A stretch of 64,000 bases of DNA from Streptomyces mayonensis (lineage in GTDB: Bacteria; Actinomycetota; Actinomycetes; Streptomycetales; Streptomycetaceae): NCBI RefSeq assembly GCF_018982965.1, contig NZ_JACBYP010000001.1, positions 1 through 64,000 of the forward strand, read 5' to 3'. Positions within the stretch are counted from its first letter, which is position 1; each line of letters opens with the position of its first letter. Below are positions 44,442 through 53,262 of this stretch, piece after piece. A model generated the notes under the pieces. The model worked only from the letters and a program-made list of their open reading frames with translations, did no database searches and had not been told where the DNA came from. The translations under genes were made by a program, and so were the position numbers.

Positions 44442-45591
44442 CAACTGCTCCGCCGCTCGGCTCGTGGTGGTCTGAGAACGGTAGCCGCACCCGGACGACG
44501 AACCCGCCCTCGTGTCCGGGCCCGGCACTCAGCGTTCCGCCCAGTGCGCGCGCCCGCTCCGTCATGCCGGCGATCCCGCTGCCGCCCCCCTGCCCGGAAC
44601 GGGACACGCCGCGTCCGTCGTCCCGGACACTGAGCGCCAGTTCCCGGTCGCCGTGGTGGATCCCGACGACGACCCGACGCGCACCACTGTGCTTGACGGC
44701 GTTGGTCAGTGATTCCTGGACGATGCGGTAGGCGGCGAGGTCCACCGCGGCCGGCGGCGGCGCGTGGGTTCCGCTCTGCTCGACGCGTACGTCCAGGCCG
44801 GCCCCGGCGGCGAAGGAGGCCAGCTCGTCGATCCCGGACAGCCCCGGCGCGGGAGCCCTCGGGGCTGCTTCGTCGACCTGGCGCAGTACGCCGAGGGTGG
44901 CGCGCAGTTCCCGCAGCCCCTCCTTGCTGCCCTGCTTGATCGCGGTCAGCGCCTCCGGCGCCCGGGCGGGGTCCTTCGGCAGCCGGTGCAGGGCGGACGA
45001 CGCCTGCACGTGGATCATCGACATGGTGTGGCCGACCACGTCGTGCAGGTCACGTGCGATACGCAGCCGCTCCTGCGTGGCGCGCAGCCTCGCCTCCTCC
45101 TCGGCGTACGCGACCCGGCCGTGGCGCATCGCCCCCAGCGCCACCACCGCGACCAGCCACCCGGTCAGCATGAACACCGCTGTGCCGTTGACGTCGCCGG
45201 TGCCCACCAGGACCCCCGCCCCCACGCCGATGACCATCACCGCCGCCATGGCGACCGACGCCTGGATCCGTCCCCGGGCCGCCAGCGTGTACAGCGCGGC
45301 GACCGGGATCACGACGAGCGGGCCGTCCACCGTGCTCAGCAGGTAGTAGACGCCGGTGCCGAGCACCGCGAACCAGCCGACCGCCACCGGACGGCGGCGG
45401 CGCAGCGGCAGCGCCGCGCACACCGCCACCGCCAGGAGCCAGGACCCGATCACCGAGGCGGTCGCGTCCCAGCCCGGGCCCAGTCGCTGCCCCTCGGCGA
45501 CCCCTGCCAGCACCAGCACGATCCCGGCGAGCGCCAGGTCGGCACCCGGCCCCGAGGGCAGGCGGAGGCGTGTGACATCGAGCTGCGGCAT
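44416..45591 (-). CDS. Two-component sensor histidine kinase (HisKA_3 type)
   Basis: ATG 45591; 391 residues. Five or so membrane helices between residues 18 and 155 with little outside loop. The phosphoacceptor motif RDLHDVVGHTMSMIH has His near residue 184. The ATPase has YRIVQESLTNAVKHSGARR and GSGIAGMTERARALGGTL. Desk-type (LiaS/DesK-like) kinases of this build often sense membrane or antibiotic stress. It is divergent from the MMPL operon across a 204-bp gap holding a large inverted repeat. Confidence 0.9.
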   Translation of the reverse strand: MPQLDVTRLRLPSGPGADLALAGIVLVLAGVAEGQRLGPGWDATASVIGSWLLAVAVCAALPLRRRRPVAVGWFAVLGTGVYYLLSTVDGPLVVIPVAALYTLAARGRIQASVAMAAVMVIGVGAGVLVGTGDVNGTAVFMLTGWLVAVVALGAMRHGRVAYAEEEARLRATQERLRIARDLHDVVGHTMSMIHVQASSALHRLPKDPARAPEALTAIKQGSKEGLRELRATLGVLRQVDEAAPRAPAPGLSGIDELASFAAGAGLDVRVEQSGTHAPPPAAVDLAAYRIVQESLTNAVKHSGARRVVVGIHHGDRELALSVRDDGRGVSRSGQGGGSGIAGMTERARALGGTLSAGPGHEGGFVVRVRLPFSDHHEPSGGAVDDQDPAGG

Positions 45592-45676
45592 TGCTTCATT
45601 CTGCCTGCGTCACGGCAGTGACCAGTGCGTTGTGTCCGCATTCGCGTCGGCGTTCCGTGCCGGAGAGGTACGGGGG

Positions 45677-45714
45677 CAGCCGCGCCGTACATCCCCTGGT
45701 GTACGGCGCGGCTG
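45677..45714. promoter_or_regulatory. Perfect 15-bp inverted repeat in the divergent TCS/MMPL promoter region
   Basis: CAGCCGCGCCGTACA (45677-45691) and TGTACGGCGCGGCTG (45700-45714) are exact inverted copies around an 8-nt spacer, and pairing extends two more bases outward with one G-T. It may be a response-regulator operator, or an RNA hairpin in one of the leaders. Confidence 0.7.
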
Positions 45715-45795
45715 TCGCCTCCTGCCGCTGGTGCAGACCGGCTGTCAGCCGTGGGCCGACGCCGTCACCCGGGGGACACGAGCACGATCGGGGAC

Positions 45796-46011
45796 ATGTC
45801 GTCGTCTTCCCCTTCCACCCGGATCAGTGCTGCCCTCGTCGGCGCACTGGTGGGTACCGCCGCCGGGATCCTGCTGGTCGCCGTCGCCGGAACGTTCTCG
45901 ATCACGGTCAGCGGTGTGTTCGCCGGGCTGGCGCTCGGCGTACCCGCTGTCGCGGGAGCGGTCGTGGGGGCGGCGACGGCCGAAGGCAACACTCGCTCGA
46001 ATCCGAGGTAG
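45796..46011 (+). CDS. Small two-helix membrane protein
   Basis: ATG 45796 (MSSSSPSTRISAALVG); 71 residues. Two Gly/Ala-rich hydrophobic segments (about 10-33 and 38-60) joined by a short turn, then a polar tail. No family recognised. It ends 5 nt before the MMPL gene, whose ribosome site overlaps its stop (GAGGTAGG), so it is probably an accessory subunit or regulator of that exporter. Confidence 0.65.
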   Translation: MSSSSPSTRISAALVGALVGTAAGILLVAVAGTFSITVSGVFAGLALGVPAVAGAVVGAATAEGNTRSNPR

Positions 46012-46016
46012 GCATC

Positions 46017-48200
46017 ATGTCTTCCCCCCGCGGCTCCGCCGCGTCCCTTGTCCCGCCCGCCCCGCAGGACGCCGCCTCCGCGCCCGTCGGACGGTTCGGT
46101 GCCCTGGCCGGCTGGGCGCAGCGTCACCGCTGGGCCGCCCTCCTGCTCTGGGTGGCCGTGGTGGCCGCCATCACGCTGGGCTCCACCGCGGCCGGCTCCG
46201 CGTACCGGAACGACTTCTCGCTGCCCGGCACCGACTCCCAGGCGGCCACCGACCTGTTCAAGGAGCACGGCAGCGACCAGGCGGGCGACAGCGTCGAGAT
46301 CGTCTTCAAGGACCCCGGTGGCGTCGCGAGCGCCCGGGCCGGCATCGAGCCGATGCTGGCCGAGGTGAAGCACATGGCGGGCGTCGCCGACGTGCGCAGC
46401 CCCTTCGCCGATGCCTCGGCGGTGTCCGGGGACGGCACGATCGCCTACGCGTCCGTCACCCTGGAGGGCAAGACGGAGGACGTCCCCAAGGAGGACGTCG
46501 CCAGGATCATCGACGTCGCGCAGCGCACCGCCACCGAGGACCTCCGGGTCGAGGTGGGCGGCGAGGCCGCCCGCAACGCGGAGGACAAGGCGGGACCGAC
46601 CGCCGAACTGACCGGGATCGTGGCCGCCCTGGTCATCCTGGTGCTGCTGTTCGGTTCACTGCTCGCGGCATCGCTGCCGCTGATCACCGCGCTGTTCGCG
46701 GTCGGCGGCGCCATCGGTCTGATCGCCCTGGCCTCGCACGTCTTCACCGTCGCCGACTTCACCCCGCCCATCCTGATGCTCGTCGGCCTCGGCGTCGGCG
46801 TCGACTACGCGCTGCTGATCTTCTACCGCTACCGTCAGGAGCTGCTGGCCGGCGCCCGGCCCGCCGAGGCCAGCCGCACGGCCCTCGACTCCGCCGGCCG
46901 CACGGTCTTCTTCGCCGGCTGTACGGTCATCGTCGCCCTGCTGGGCCTGGTCGCTCTCGGACTCGGCTCCCTGCAGGGCATCGCCCTCGCGGTGGCCGTC
47001 ACCGTCCTGATCACCATGGCCGCCTCCCTGGTGCTGCTGCCCGCCCTGCTGGTCCTGTTCGGCGGCCGCATCCGACGCCATGTCCTCAAGCAGCAGGCCA
47101 CGGCCACCAAGAAGGGCAGGACCGAGGGAAACGGCTGGCGCGCCATGGCCCGCGCCGTGCAGCGACGCCCGGTCCCGACCCTGCTGGCCGGCGTCGTCGC
47201 GCTCCTGGCCCTGTCCGCGCCGGCACTGGGCATGCGCCTGGGCTTCGCCGACTCGGGCAACGACCCGCAGGAGACCACGTCCCGCCACGCCTACGAGCTG
47301 CTCGCCGAGGGTTTCGGCCCCGGCTTCAACGGTCCGCTCGTCGTCCTGGTGAAGGGCGGGCAGGACGCCGGCGACGCCGTCCGGTCGGAACTCGCCACCA
47401 CCCCCGGCGTGGCCGAGGCCGGCCCCGCGCTGCCCTCCGAGGACGGCGCTCTGTCCACCGTCTTCGTCTATCCGACGACCTCCCCGCAGGACGAGGGGAC
47501 CGTGGAACTCGTGCACCGGCTGCGTGACGACGTGGCCCCGCCCCTGGAGCACACCACGGGCGCCGAGGTGCTGGTCGGCGGCGCCACGGCCGCCTCCCAG
47601 GACGTCTCCGAGACACTCGCCGAGCGACTGCCCCTGTTCGTCGCCGTCGTCGTGGGCGTCTCCTCGCTCCTGCTCCTGCTGGTGTTCCGGTCGGTCTGGA
47701 TCCCCGTCAAGGCCGCCGTCCTGAACCTCCTGTCCATCTCCGCCGCGCTCGGCGTGATCACCCTGGTCTTCCAGCACGGCTGGTTCGGCGCCCAGCCCGG
47801 GCCCGTGGAAGCCTTCATCCCGGCCCTGATCTTCGCGATCGTGTTCGGGCTCTCCATGGACTACGAGGTCTTCCTCGTCTCCCGCATCCACGAGGAATGG
47901 GTGCGCACCGAAGACCCCTCGCGGTCCGTGCGCGAAGGGCTCGCTTCCACCGGCAAGGTCATCACCGCCGCCGCAGCCATCATGATGTTCGTCTTCGGGG
48001 CGTTCGTCCTCAGCTCCGACCGCATGCTCCAGCAGTTCGGACTGGGTCTGGCCGTCGCCATCCTGCTCGACGCCGTGGTCATCCGGTGCCTGATCGTCCC
48101 CGCCGTCCTGCAGATGCTCGGCGCACGGGCCTGGTGGCTGCCCGCCCCGCTGGCCCGGAGACTGCCCAAGGTGTCCATCGAACGCCCTCGGCGGAGCTGA
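46017..48200 (+). CDS. MMPL/RND-family exporter
   Basis: ATG 46017 with GAGGTAGG; 727 residues. Two repeats of one membrane helix, an outer domain, then five helices. Family marks are GVGVDYALLIFYRYRQEL in the first half and GLSMDYEVFLVSRIHEEW in the second, with the Asp-Tyr pairs that relay protons. Actinobacterial MMPL proteins export lipids, siderophores or antibiotics using the proton gradient. Control by the divergent two-component pair is likely. Confidence 0.9.
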   Translation: MSSPRGSAASLVPPAPQDAASAPVGRFGALAGWAQRHRWAALLLWVAVVAAITLGSTAAGSAYRNDFSLPGTDSQAATDLFKEHGSDQAGDSVEIVFKDPGGVASARAGIEPMLAEVKHMAGVADVRSPFADASAVSGDGTIAYASVTLEGKTEDVPKEDVARIIDVAQRTATEDLRVEVGGEAARNAEDKAGPTAELTGIVAALVILVLLFGSLLAASLPLITALFAVGGAIGLIALASHVFTVADFTPPILMLVGLGVGVDYALLIFYRYRQELLAGARPAEASRTALDSAGRTVFFAGCTVIVALLGLVALGLGSLQGIALAVAVTVLITMAASLVLLPALLVLFGGRIRRHVLKQQATATKKGRTEGNGWRAMARAVQRRPVPTLLAGVVALLALSAPALGMRLGFADSGNDPQETTSRHAYELLAEGFGPGFNGPLVVLVKGGQDAGDAVRSELATTPGVAEAGPALPSEDGALSTVFVYPTTSPQDEGTVELVHRLRDDVAPPLEHTTGAEVLVGGATAASQDVSETLAERLPLFVAVVVGVSSLLLLLVFRSVWIPVKAAVLNLLSISAALGVITLVFQHGWFGAQPGPVEAFIPALIFAIVFGLSMDYEVFLVSRIHEEWVRTEDPSRSVREGLASTGKVITAAAAIMMFVFGAFVLSSDRMLQQFGLGLAVAILLDAVVIRCLIVPAVLQMLGARAWWLPAPLARRLPKVSIERPRRS

Positions 48201-48235
48201 CCTCGTCGCGACCCGGCTCGGACCACCATGAGCCC

Positions 48236-48267
48236 GCGCCGCGTGCGGCCGCCCGGCACGCGGGCGC
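48236..48267. terminator. Terminator between MMPL and beta-helix genes
   Basis: GCGCCGCGTGC (48236-48246) pairs with GCACGCGGGCGC (48256-48267), with a single bulged G; the two genes converge here. Confidence 0.65.
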
Positions 48268-48272
48268 GCGGC

Positions 48273-49733
48273 TCACTGGCGGCTGACCGTGCGGGTCAGG
48301 CCCGTGATGACCGTCGTGGCCAGGATCCAGCCGGTGACGACGAGGAGGTAGGACAGCGTCTGGTACCAGCCCTCGGGCGCGAAGGCGGTCTCCTGACCGA
48401 AGGAGATCACCGGCAGCAGCAGGTCGAGCGTGTAGAACACCGGGTTGAACTCCGGTGCCTCGTCCGGCTTCAGGGCCGGCGGGTGGTGCAGTCCGTACGC
48501 GAGGGCACCGGCCGCGAGCAGCGACAGCAGCCAGCCGCCCGCCCGCACCGGCCGGAAGCCGTAGCCGACCGTGACGTCCTGGAGGTGGCCCCACAGGCGG
48601 CCGTACCAGGGCAGGGTGCGCCGGCGCCGCCGCTGCTTGGCGAGCTGCACGAGGCGGGCCGCGTCGTCGTCGCCGATACGGCGGTAGGCGGCGGTCAACT
48701 GCTCGTAGAGGAAGGGGAGATAGCTGTCGCCCTGCTCCAGCATCGGCAGGCGCCGCTCGGCGGGCTCGTGCGGGATGAGGGCGGTGTAGGTCAGGTCGTT
48801 GAGCCGGACCAGGTCCGGCACCACCTCCGGCTGGAGGAACAGTACGTCCACCTGGGTGCGGCGCAGATTGAGCGCCCCCTGCACCACCGGGCCCTCCCGC
48901 AGCCAGATTTCGCCGATCACGCAGCTGCTGGCCCGTATCGCGGTGCCGCCGGGGTTGGCCAGCCGCGCGTGCGAGAGGTCGAGGCGGCCGGGTATCCGCG
49001 CGCCGCGCAGCTCCAGCCGGCCCCGGACGTCCGCGTGCCGCAGCAGTACGTCGGCCTCGGCCGCGAGCGTCTCGGCGAGCAGGGCGGTGCCGCCCGGCCG
49101 GCCCAGCGCCGCGTCGGTGAGGTTGACCGTGCCGGCGATCCGGGCACCGGTGAGCCGTACCTCGCCGCCCGCGCGCAGCCCCGGCGCCCACAGGTCGGCG
49201 CCCAGGACCGCCTGGTTCAGCTGGAGCACCGGCCCGTCGGTGTCCGGTGCGTCGATCCGGGTGCCCTCCAGGTACAGACTCCCGGTGACCTCCGCGCCCG
49301 CGAGGCGCACCATGCCGCCGAACCGGGCCCGGGTCAGCCGCAGTACGCCCTCCACCCGCACCGCGTGCGAGATCATCCCCGGCAGCACCGACTCGCTCAG
49401 GTTCAGCTCGCGCAGCCGCGCCGCGAAGAACCTCGGCTCCTCCTCGAAGTGGCAGTGACGCAGGTGCACCGGGTGGTCGACCGTCGCGTACTGCAGATCC
49501 AGCCGCCCGGTGACCCGGGCACCGGCCACACTGAGCGTGGCGACCCGGCCGTCCTCCTGGGGGCCGTCCAGGAGCAGGGCGCGCAGCACACTCGCGCGCA
49601 CGGTCCGCTCGGGGCCCCACGCCGCGCCGTCGGCGGGGTCCTCGTCGTCCGCGACGCGGAAGTCCACCAGTGTGCCGGAGGCGAAGGCGCGCCACACACG
49701 TGTCTCGGCCGGTGTCAGGTCGTTGATCTCCAT
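48273..49733 (-). CDS. Membrane-anchored beta-helix protein of unknown function
   Basis: ATG 49733; 486 residues. Residues 45-320 consist of about 20-residue units such as GARVTGRLDLQYATV, GVLRLTRARFGGMV, AEVTGSLYLEGTRI and GTVNLTDAALGRPG, which should form a parallel beta-helix related to pentapeptide repeats. After a basic stretch (KQRRRRRTLPWYGRLW) come two membrane helices (about 405-422 and 462-482). Annotation pipelines sometimes call relatives membrane-associated oxidoreductase, but no cofactor motif is visible. It lies 56 bp after gnd and may be read with it. Function unknown. Confidence 0.75.
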   Translation of the reverse strand: MEINDLTPAETRVWRAFASGTLVDFRVADDEDPADGAAWGPERTVRASVLRALLLDGPQEDGRVATLSVAGARVTGRLDLQYATVDHPVHLRHCHFEEEPRFFAARLRELNLSESVLPGMISHAVRVEGVLRLTRARFGGMVRLAGAEVTGSLYLEGTRIDAPDTDGPVLQLNQAVLGADLWAPGLRAGGEVRLTGARIAGTVNLTDAALGRPGGTALLAETLAAEADVLLRHADVRGRLELRGARIPGRLDLSHARLANPGGTAIRASSCVIGEIWLREGPVVQGALNLRRTQVDVLFLQPEVVPDLVRLNDLTYTALIPHEPAERRLPMLEQGDSYLPFLYEQLTAAYRRIGDDDAARLVQLAKQRRRRRTLPWYGRLWGHLQDVTVGYGFRPVRAGGWLLSLLAAGALAYGLHHPPALKPDEAPEFNPVFYTLDLLLPVISFGQETAFAPEGWYQTLSYLLVVTGWILATTVITGLTRTVSRQ

Positions 49734-49789
49734 CAGGGAGGGACTCTGACCCGAACCGGCCGATCACGTCAACGTGCTTCCGCCGCCGC

Positions 49790-50680
49790 CTACTTCCCGT
49801 CCTTGTCGGCCGACTCCACGGCGTGGCCGCCGAACTGGTTGCGCAGCGCGGCGATCATCTTCATCTGCGGCGAGTCCTCCTGCCGGGAGGCGAACCGCGC
49901 GAAGAGGGAGGCCGTGATCGCGGGCAGCGGCACCGCGTTGTCGATCGCCGCCTCCACCGTCCAGCGTCCCTCGCCGGAGTCGTCGGCGTAGCCGCGCAGC
50001 TTCTGCAGGTGGTGGTCGTCGTCCAGGGCGTTGACGGCGAGGTCGAGGAGCCAGGAGCGGATGACCGTGCCCTCCTGCCAGGACCGGAAGACCTCGCGGA
50101 CGTTGTCCACGGAGTCGACCTTCTCCAGCAGCTCCCAGCCCTCGGCGTAGGCCTGCATCATCGCGTACTCGATGCCGTTGTGGACCATCTTGGAGAAGTG
50201 CCCGGCGCCGACCCTGCCCGCGTGGACGTAGCCGTACGGCCCGTCGGGCTTGAGGGCGTCGAAGACCGGCTTGAGGTCGTCGACGGTCTCCTTCTCGCCG
50301 CCGACCATCAGCGCGTAGCCGTTCTTCAGACCCCACACGCCGCCCGAGACGCCCGCGTCGACGAAGTTGATGCCGCGCCTGCCCAGCTCCTCGGCGTGCC
50401 TCTCGTCGTCCGTCCAGCGGGAGTTGCCGCCGTCGATCACGGTGTCGCCGGGCTTGAGCAGCGTCGCCAGCTGGTCGATGACGTGCTGGGTGGCGCCGCC
50501 GGCCGGGACCATCACCCAGACGGCGCGCGGCCGGTCCAGGCCGTCGACCAGCTCGACCAGGCTGTCGACGTCGGCCCGCTCGGGATTGGTGTCGTATCCG
50601 ACGACGGTGTGGCCGGCGTTGCGCAGGCGCTCGCGCATGTTGCCGCCCATCTTGCCGAGACCCACAAGACCGATCTGCAT
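49790..50680 (-). CDS. gnd: 6-phosphogluconate dehydrogenase, decarboxylating (short form)
   Basis: ATG 50680; 296 residues, the short YqeC/GndA class (the long class has about 470). Rossmann motif GLVGLGKMGGNM, then MVPAGGATQHVI, DGGNSRWTDDE, the substrate loop VDAGVSGGVWGLKNG and catalytic KMVHNGIEYAMMQ. It oxidises 6-phosphogluconate to ribulose 5-phosphate; short forms often prefer NAD. Only 1 nt separates it from pgi, as the last enzyme of the six-gene pentose phosphate operon. Confidence 0.93.
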   Translation of the reverse strand: MQIGLVGLGKMGGNMRERLRNAGHTVVGYDTNPERADVDSLVELVDGLDRPRAVWVMVPAGGATQHVIDQLATLLKPGDTVIDGGNSRWTDDERHAEELGRRGINFVDAGVSGGVWGLKNGYALMVGGEKETVDDLKPVFDALKPDGPYGYVHAGRVGAGHFSKMVHNGIEYAMMQAYAEGWELLEKVDSVDNVREVFRSWQEGTVIRSWLLDLAVNALDDDHHLQKLRGYADDSGEGRWTVEAAIDNAVPLPAITASLFARFASRQEDSPQMKMIAALRNQFGGHAVESADKDGK

Positions 50681-50681
50681 G

Positions 50682-52334
50682 TCAGTGCACTTCCTTCAGT
50701 TCACGGTAGGCGGCCACCAGCGCGGCCGTGGACGGGTCGAGGCCGGGCACGTCCGCACCCTCCGTGAGGGCGGGTTCGACGCGCTTGGCCAGCACCTTGC
50801 CGAGCTCGACGCCCCACTGGTCGAAGGAGTCGATGTCCCAGACCGCGCCCTGGACGAACACCTTGTGCTCGTACAGCGCGATCAGCTGGCCGAGTACGGA
50901 CGGGGTCAGCTCGCCGGCCAGGATCGTCGTGGTCGGGTGGTTGCCGGGGAAGGTGCGGTGCGGCACCTGCTCCTCGGGCACCCCCTCGGCCCGTACCTCG
51001 TCGGCGGTCCTGCCGAAGGCCAGCGCCTGCCCCTGGGCGAACAGGTTGGCCATCAGCAGGTCGTGCTGGGCCTTGAGCCCGTCGCTCAGCTCGGCCACCG
51101 GCCGGGCGAAGCCGATCAGGTCGGCCGGGATCAGCTTGGTGCCCTGATGGATCAACTGGTAGTACGCGTGCTGCCCGTTGGTGCCCGGCGTGCCCCAGAC
51201 GACCGGCCCGGTCTCCCACCGCACCCGGCGCCCCTCGCGGTCGACGGACTTGCCGTTGGACTCCATGTCGAGCTGCTGGAGGTATGCCGTGAACTTCGAC
51301 AGGTAGTGGCTGTACGGCAGTACCGCGTGCGACTGCGCGCCGAGGAAGTTGCCGTACCAGACGCCCAGCAGGCCCAGGATCAGCGGGGCGTTGGCCGGGG
51401 CCTCGGCGCTCTGGAAGTGCTCGTCGACGATGCGGAAGCCGTCGAGCATCTCCCGGAAGCGGTCCGGGCCGATGGCGATCATCAGGGACAGCCCGATCGC
51501 CGAGTCGTACGAGTACCGCCCGCCGACCCAGTCCCAGAACTCGAACATGTTGGCCGTGTCGATGCCGAACCCGGCGACCTTCTCCTCGTTCGTCGACAGG
51601 GCGACGAAGTGCCGGGCCACGGCCTTCTCGTCGCCGCCGAGCCCGTCGAGCAGCCACGACCGCGCCGAGGTGGCGTTGGTGATCGTCTCGATGGTGGTGA
51701 AGGTCTTGGACGCGACGACGAACAGCGTCTCGGCGGGGTCCAGGTCCCGGACCGCCTCGTGCAGGTCGGCGCCGTCGACGTTGGAGACGAACCGGAAGGT
51801 CAGCGAGCGGTCGGTGAAGGCGCGCAGCGCCTCGTACGCCATCGCGGGGCCGAGGTCGGAGCCGCCGATGCCGATGTTGACGACGTTGCGGATACGGCGG
51901 CCGGTGTGGCCGGTCCACTCGCCGGAGCGGACCCGGCCGGCGAAGGCGGCCATCCTGTCGAGGACGGCGTGCACCTTCGGTACGACGTTCTCGCCGTCGA
52001 CCTCGATCACCGCGTCCCGCGGCGCGCGCAGCGCGGTGTGCAGCACCGCACGGTCCTCGGTGATGTTGATCCGCTCACCGCGGAACATCGCGTCGCGCAG
52101 CCCGGACACGTCCGTCGCGGCGGCCAGTTCCCGCAGCAGCGCCAGCGTCTCGTCGGTGACCAGGTTCTTGGAGTAGTCGATGCGCAGGTCGCCGACGCGC
52201 ACCACGTACCGTTCCGCCCGCCCGGGGTCCCGGTCGAACAGCTCACGCAGGTCCGGCCGCGGCAGCGCGTCCTTGCGGTGGTCGGCGAGCGCGGTCCACT
52301 CGGGCCGCCGGTCGAGCTTCGGGGTGTCAGACAT
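50682..52334 (-). CDS. pgi: Glucose-6-phosphate isomerase
   Basis: ATG 52334; 550 residues, full length. Motifs: [48 protein letters not shown] (second signature) and catalytic His region [13 protein letters not shown]. Interconverts glucose 6-phosphate and fructose 6-phosphate. Within this operon it links glycolysis with the oxidative pentose phosphate branch and lets fructose 6-phosphate cycle back to zwf. Overlaps opcA by 8 nt. A second pgi elsewhere is usual in streptomycetes. Confidence 0.95.
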   Translation of the reverse strand: MSDTPKLDRRPEWTALADHRKDALPRPDLRELFDRDPGRAERYVVRVGDLRIDYSKNLVTDETLALLRELAAATDVSGLRDAMFRGERINITEDRAVLHTALRAPRDAVIEVDGENVVPKVHAVLDRMAAFAGRVRSGEWTGHTGRRIRNVVNIGIGGSDLGPAMAYEALRAFTDRSLTFRFVSNVDGADLHEAVRDLDPAETLFVVASKTFTTIETITNATSARSWLLDGLGGDEKAVARHFVALSTNEEKVAGFGIDTANMFEFWDWVGGRYSYDSAIGLSLMIAIGPDRFREMLDGFRIVDEHFQSAEAPANAPLILGLLGVWYGNFLGAQSHAVLPYSHYLSKFTAYLQQLDMESNGKSVDREGRRVRWETGPVVWGTPGTNGQHAYYQLIHQGTKLIPADLIGFARPVAELSDGLKAQHDLLMANLFAQGQALAFGRTADEVRAEGVPEEQVPHRTFPGNHPTTTILAGELTPSVLGQLIALYEHKVFVQGAVWDIDSFDQWGVELGKVLAKRVEPALTEGADVPGLDPSTAALVAAYRELKEVH

Positions 52335-53262
52335 GGACGGGGCTCTCCTTGCCGGCCTCGCCCCGCAGGGCGACGGCGTACATCTCGTCGGCGTCGAGGC
52401 GCCTGAGCTCCTCGGCGATGAGTTCGGAGGTGGCGCGCACCTTCAGCGCGAGGGAGCGCGGGGGCTGACCGGGCAGGGTCATCGTGGCGAGCGGACCCTC
52501 GGGCCGGTCGATGACGATCTCTCCGTTCGCGGTGCCGAGGCGCACGGCCGTGACGACCGGGCCGTCGGTGACCACGCGGTCCACCCGGACCCGCAGCCGG
52601 GCCTCCAGCCAGCGGGCCAGCAGCTCGGCGGCCGGGTTGTCCGCCTCGGCCTCCACCACCGCCGAGGTCACCGGCACCCGGGCCTGGTCCAGGGCCGCGG
52701 CCAGCATCGAGCGCCACAGCGTCAGCCGGGTCCAGGCGAGGTCGGTGTCGCCCGGCGCGTAGGCGCGGACCCGGCGCTCCAGGACCTCCATCGGCCGCTC
52801 CACCGTGTACAGGTCGGTGATGCGGCGCTGGGCCAGCGCGCCCAGCGGGTCCTTCGCCGGGTTGTCCGGCGCCTGCACCGGCCACCACACGACGACGGGC
52901 GCGTCCGGCAGCAGCAGCGGCAGCACCACCGAGTCGGCGTGCTCGGACACCTCCCCGTACATGCGCAGCACGACGGTCTCGCCGGTGCCCGCCTCCGAGC
53001 CGACCCGGACCTCGGCGTCGAGGTGCGAGCGGGTGCGGTCGCGCAGGTTGCGGGGGTGGCGCTTGATGACGACCAGGGTGCGCGAGGGGTGCTCGTGCGA
53101 GGCCTCCTCGGCGGCCTTGATCGCGTCGTACGCGTTCTCCTCGTCGGTGACGATCACCAGCGTGAGCACCATGCCCACGGCCGGGGTGCCGATGGCCCGG
53201 CGGCCCTGCACCAGCGCCTTGTTGATCTTGCTTGCCGTGGTGTCGGTCAGGTCGATCCTCAT
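52327..53262 (-). CDS. opcA: Glucose-6-phosphate dehydrogenase assembly protein OpcA
   Basis: ATG 53262; 311 residues. Recognised as OpcA from [52 protein letters not shown] and its invariable place after zwf. In cyanobacteria and actinobacteria OpcA promotes the active oligomer of Zwf and can carry redox control. Overlaps zwf by 4 nt and pgi by 8 nt, so expression is tightly coupled. Confidence 0.93.
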   Translation of the reverse strand: MRIDLTDTTASKINKALVQGRRAIGTPAVGMVLTLVIVTDEENAYDAIKAAEEASHEHPSRTLVVIKRHPRNLRDRTRSHLDAEVRVGSEAGTGETVVLRMYGEVSEHADSVVLPLLLPDAPVVVWWPVQAPDNPAKDPLGALAQRRITDLYTVERPMEVLERRVRAYAPGDTDLAWTRLTLWRSMLAAALDQARVPVTSAVVEAEADNPAAELLARWLEARLRVRVDRVVTDGPVVTAVRLGTANGEIVIDRPEGPLATMTLPGQPPRSLALKVRATSELIAEELRRLDADEMYAVALRGEAGKESPVHV

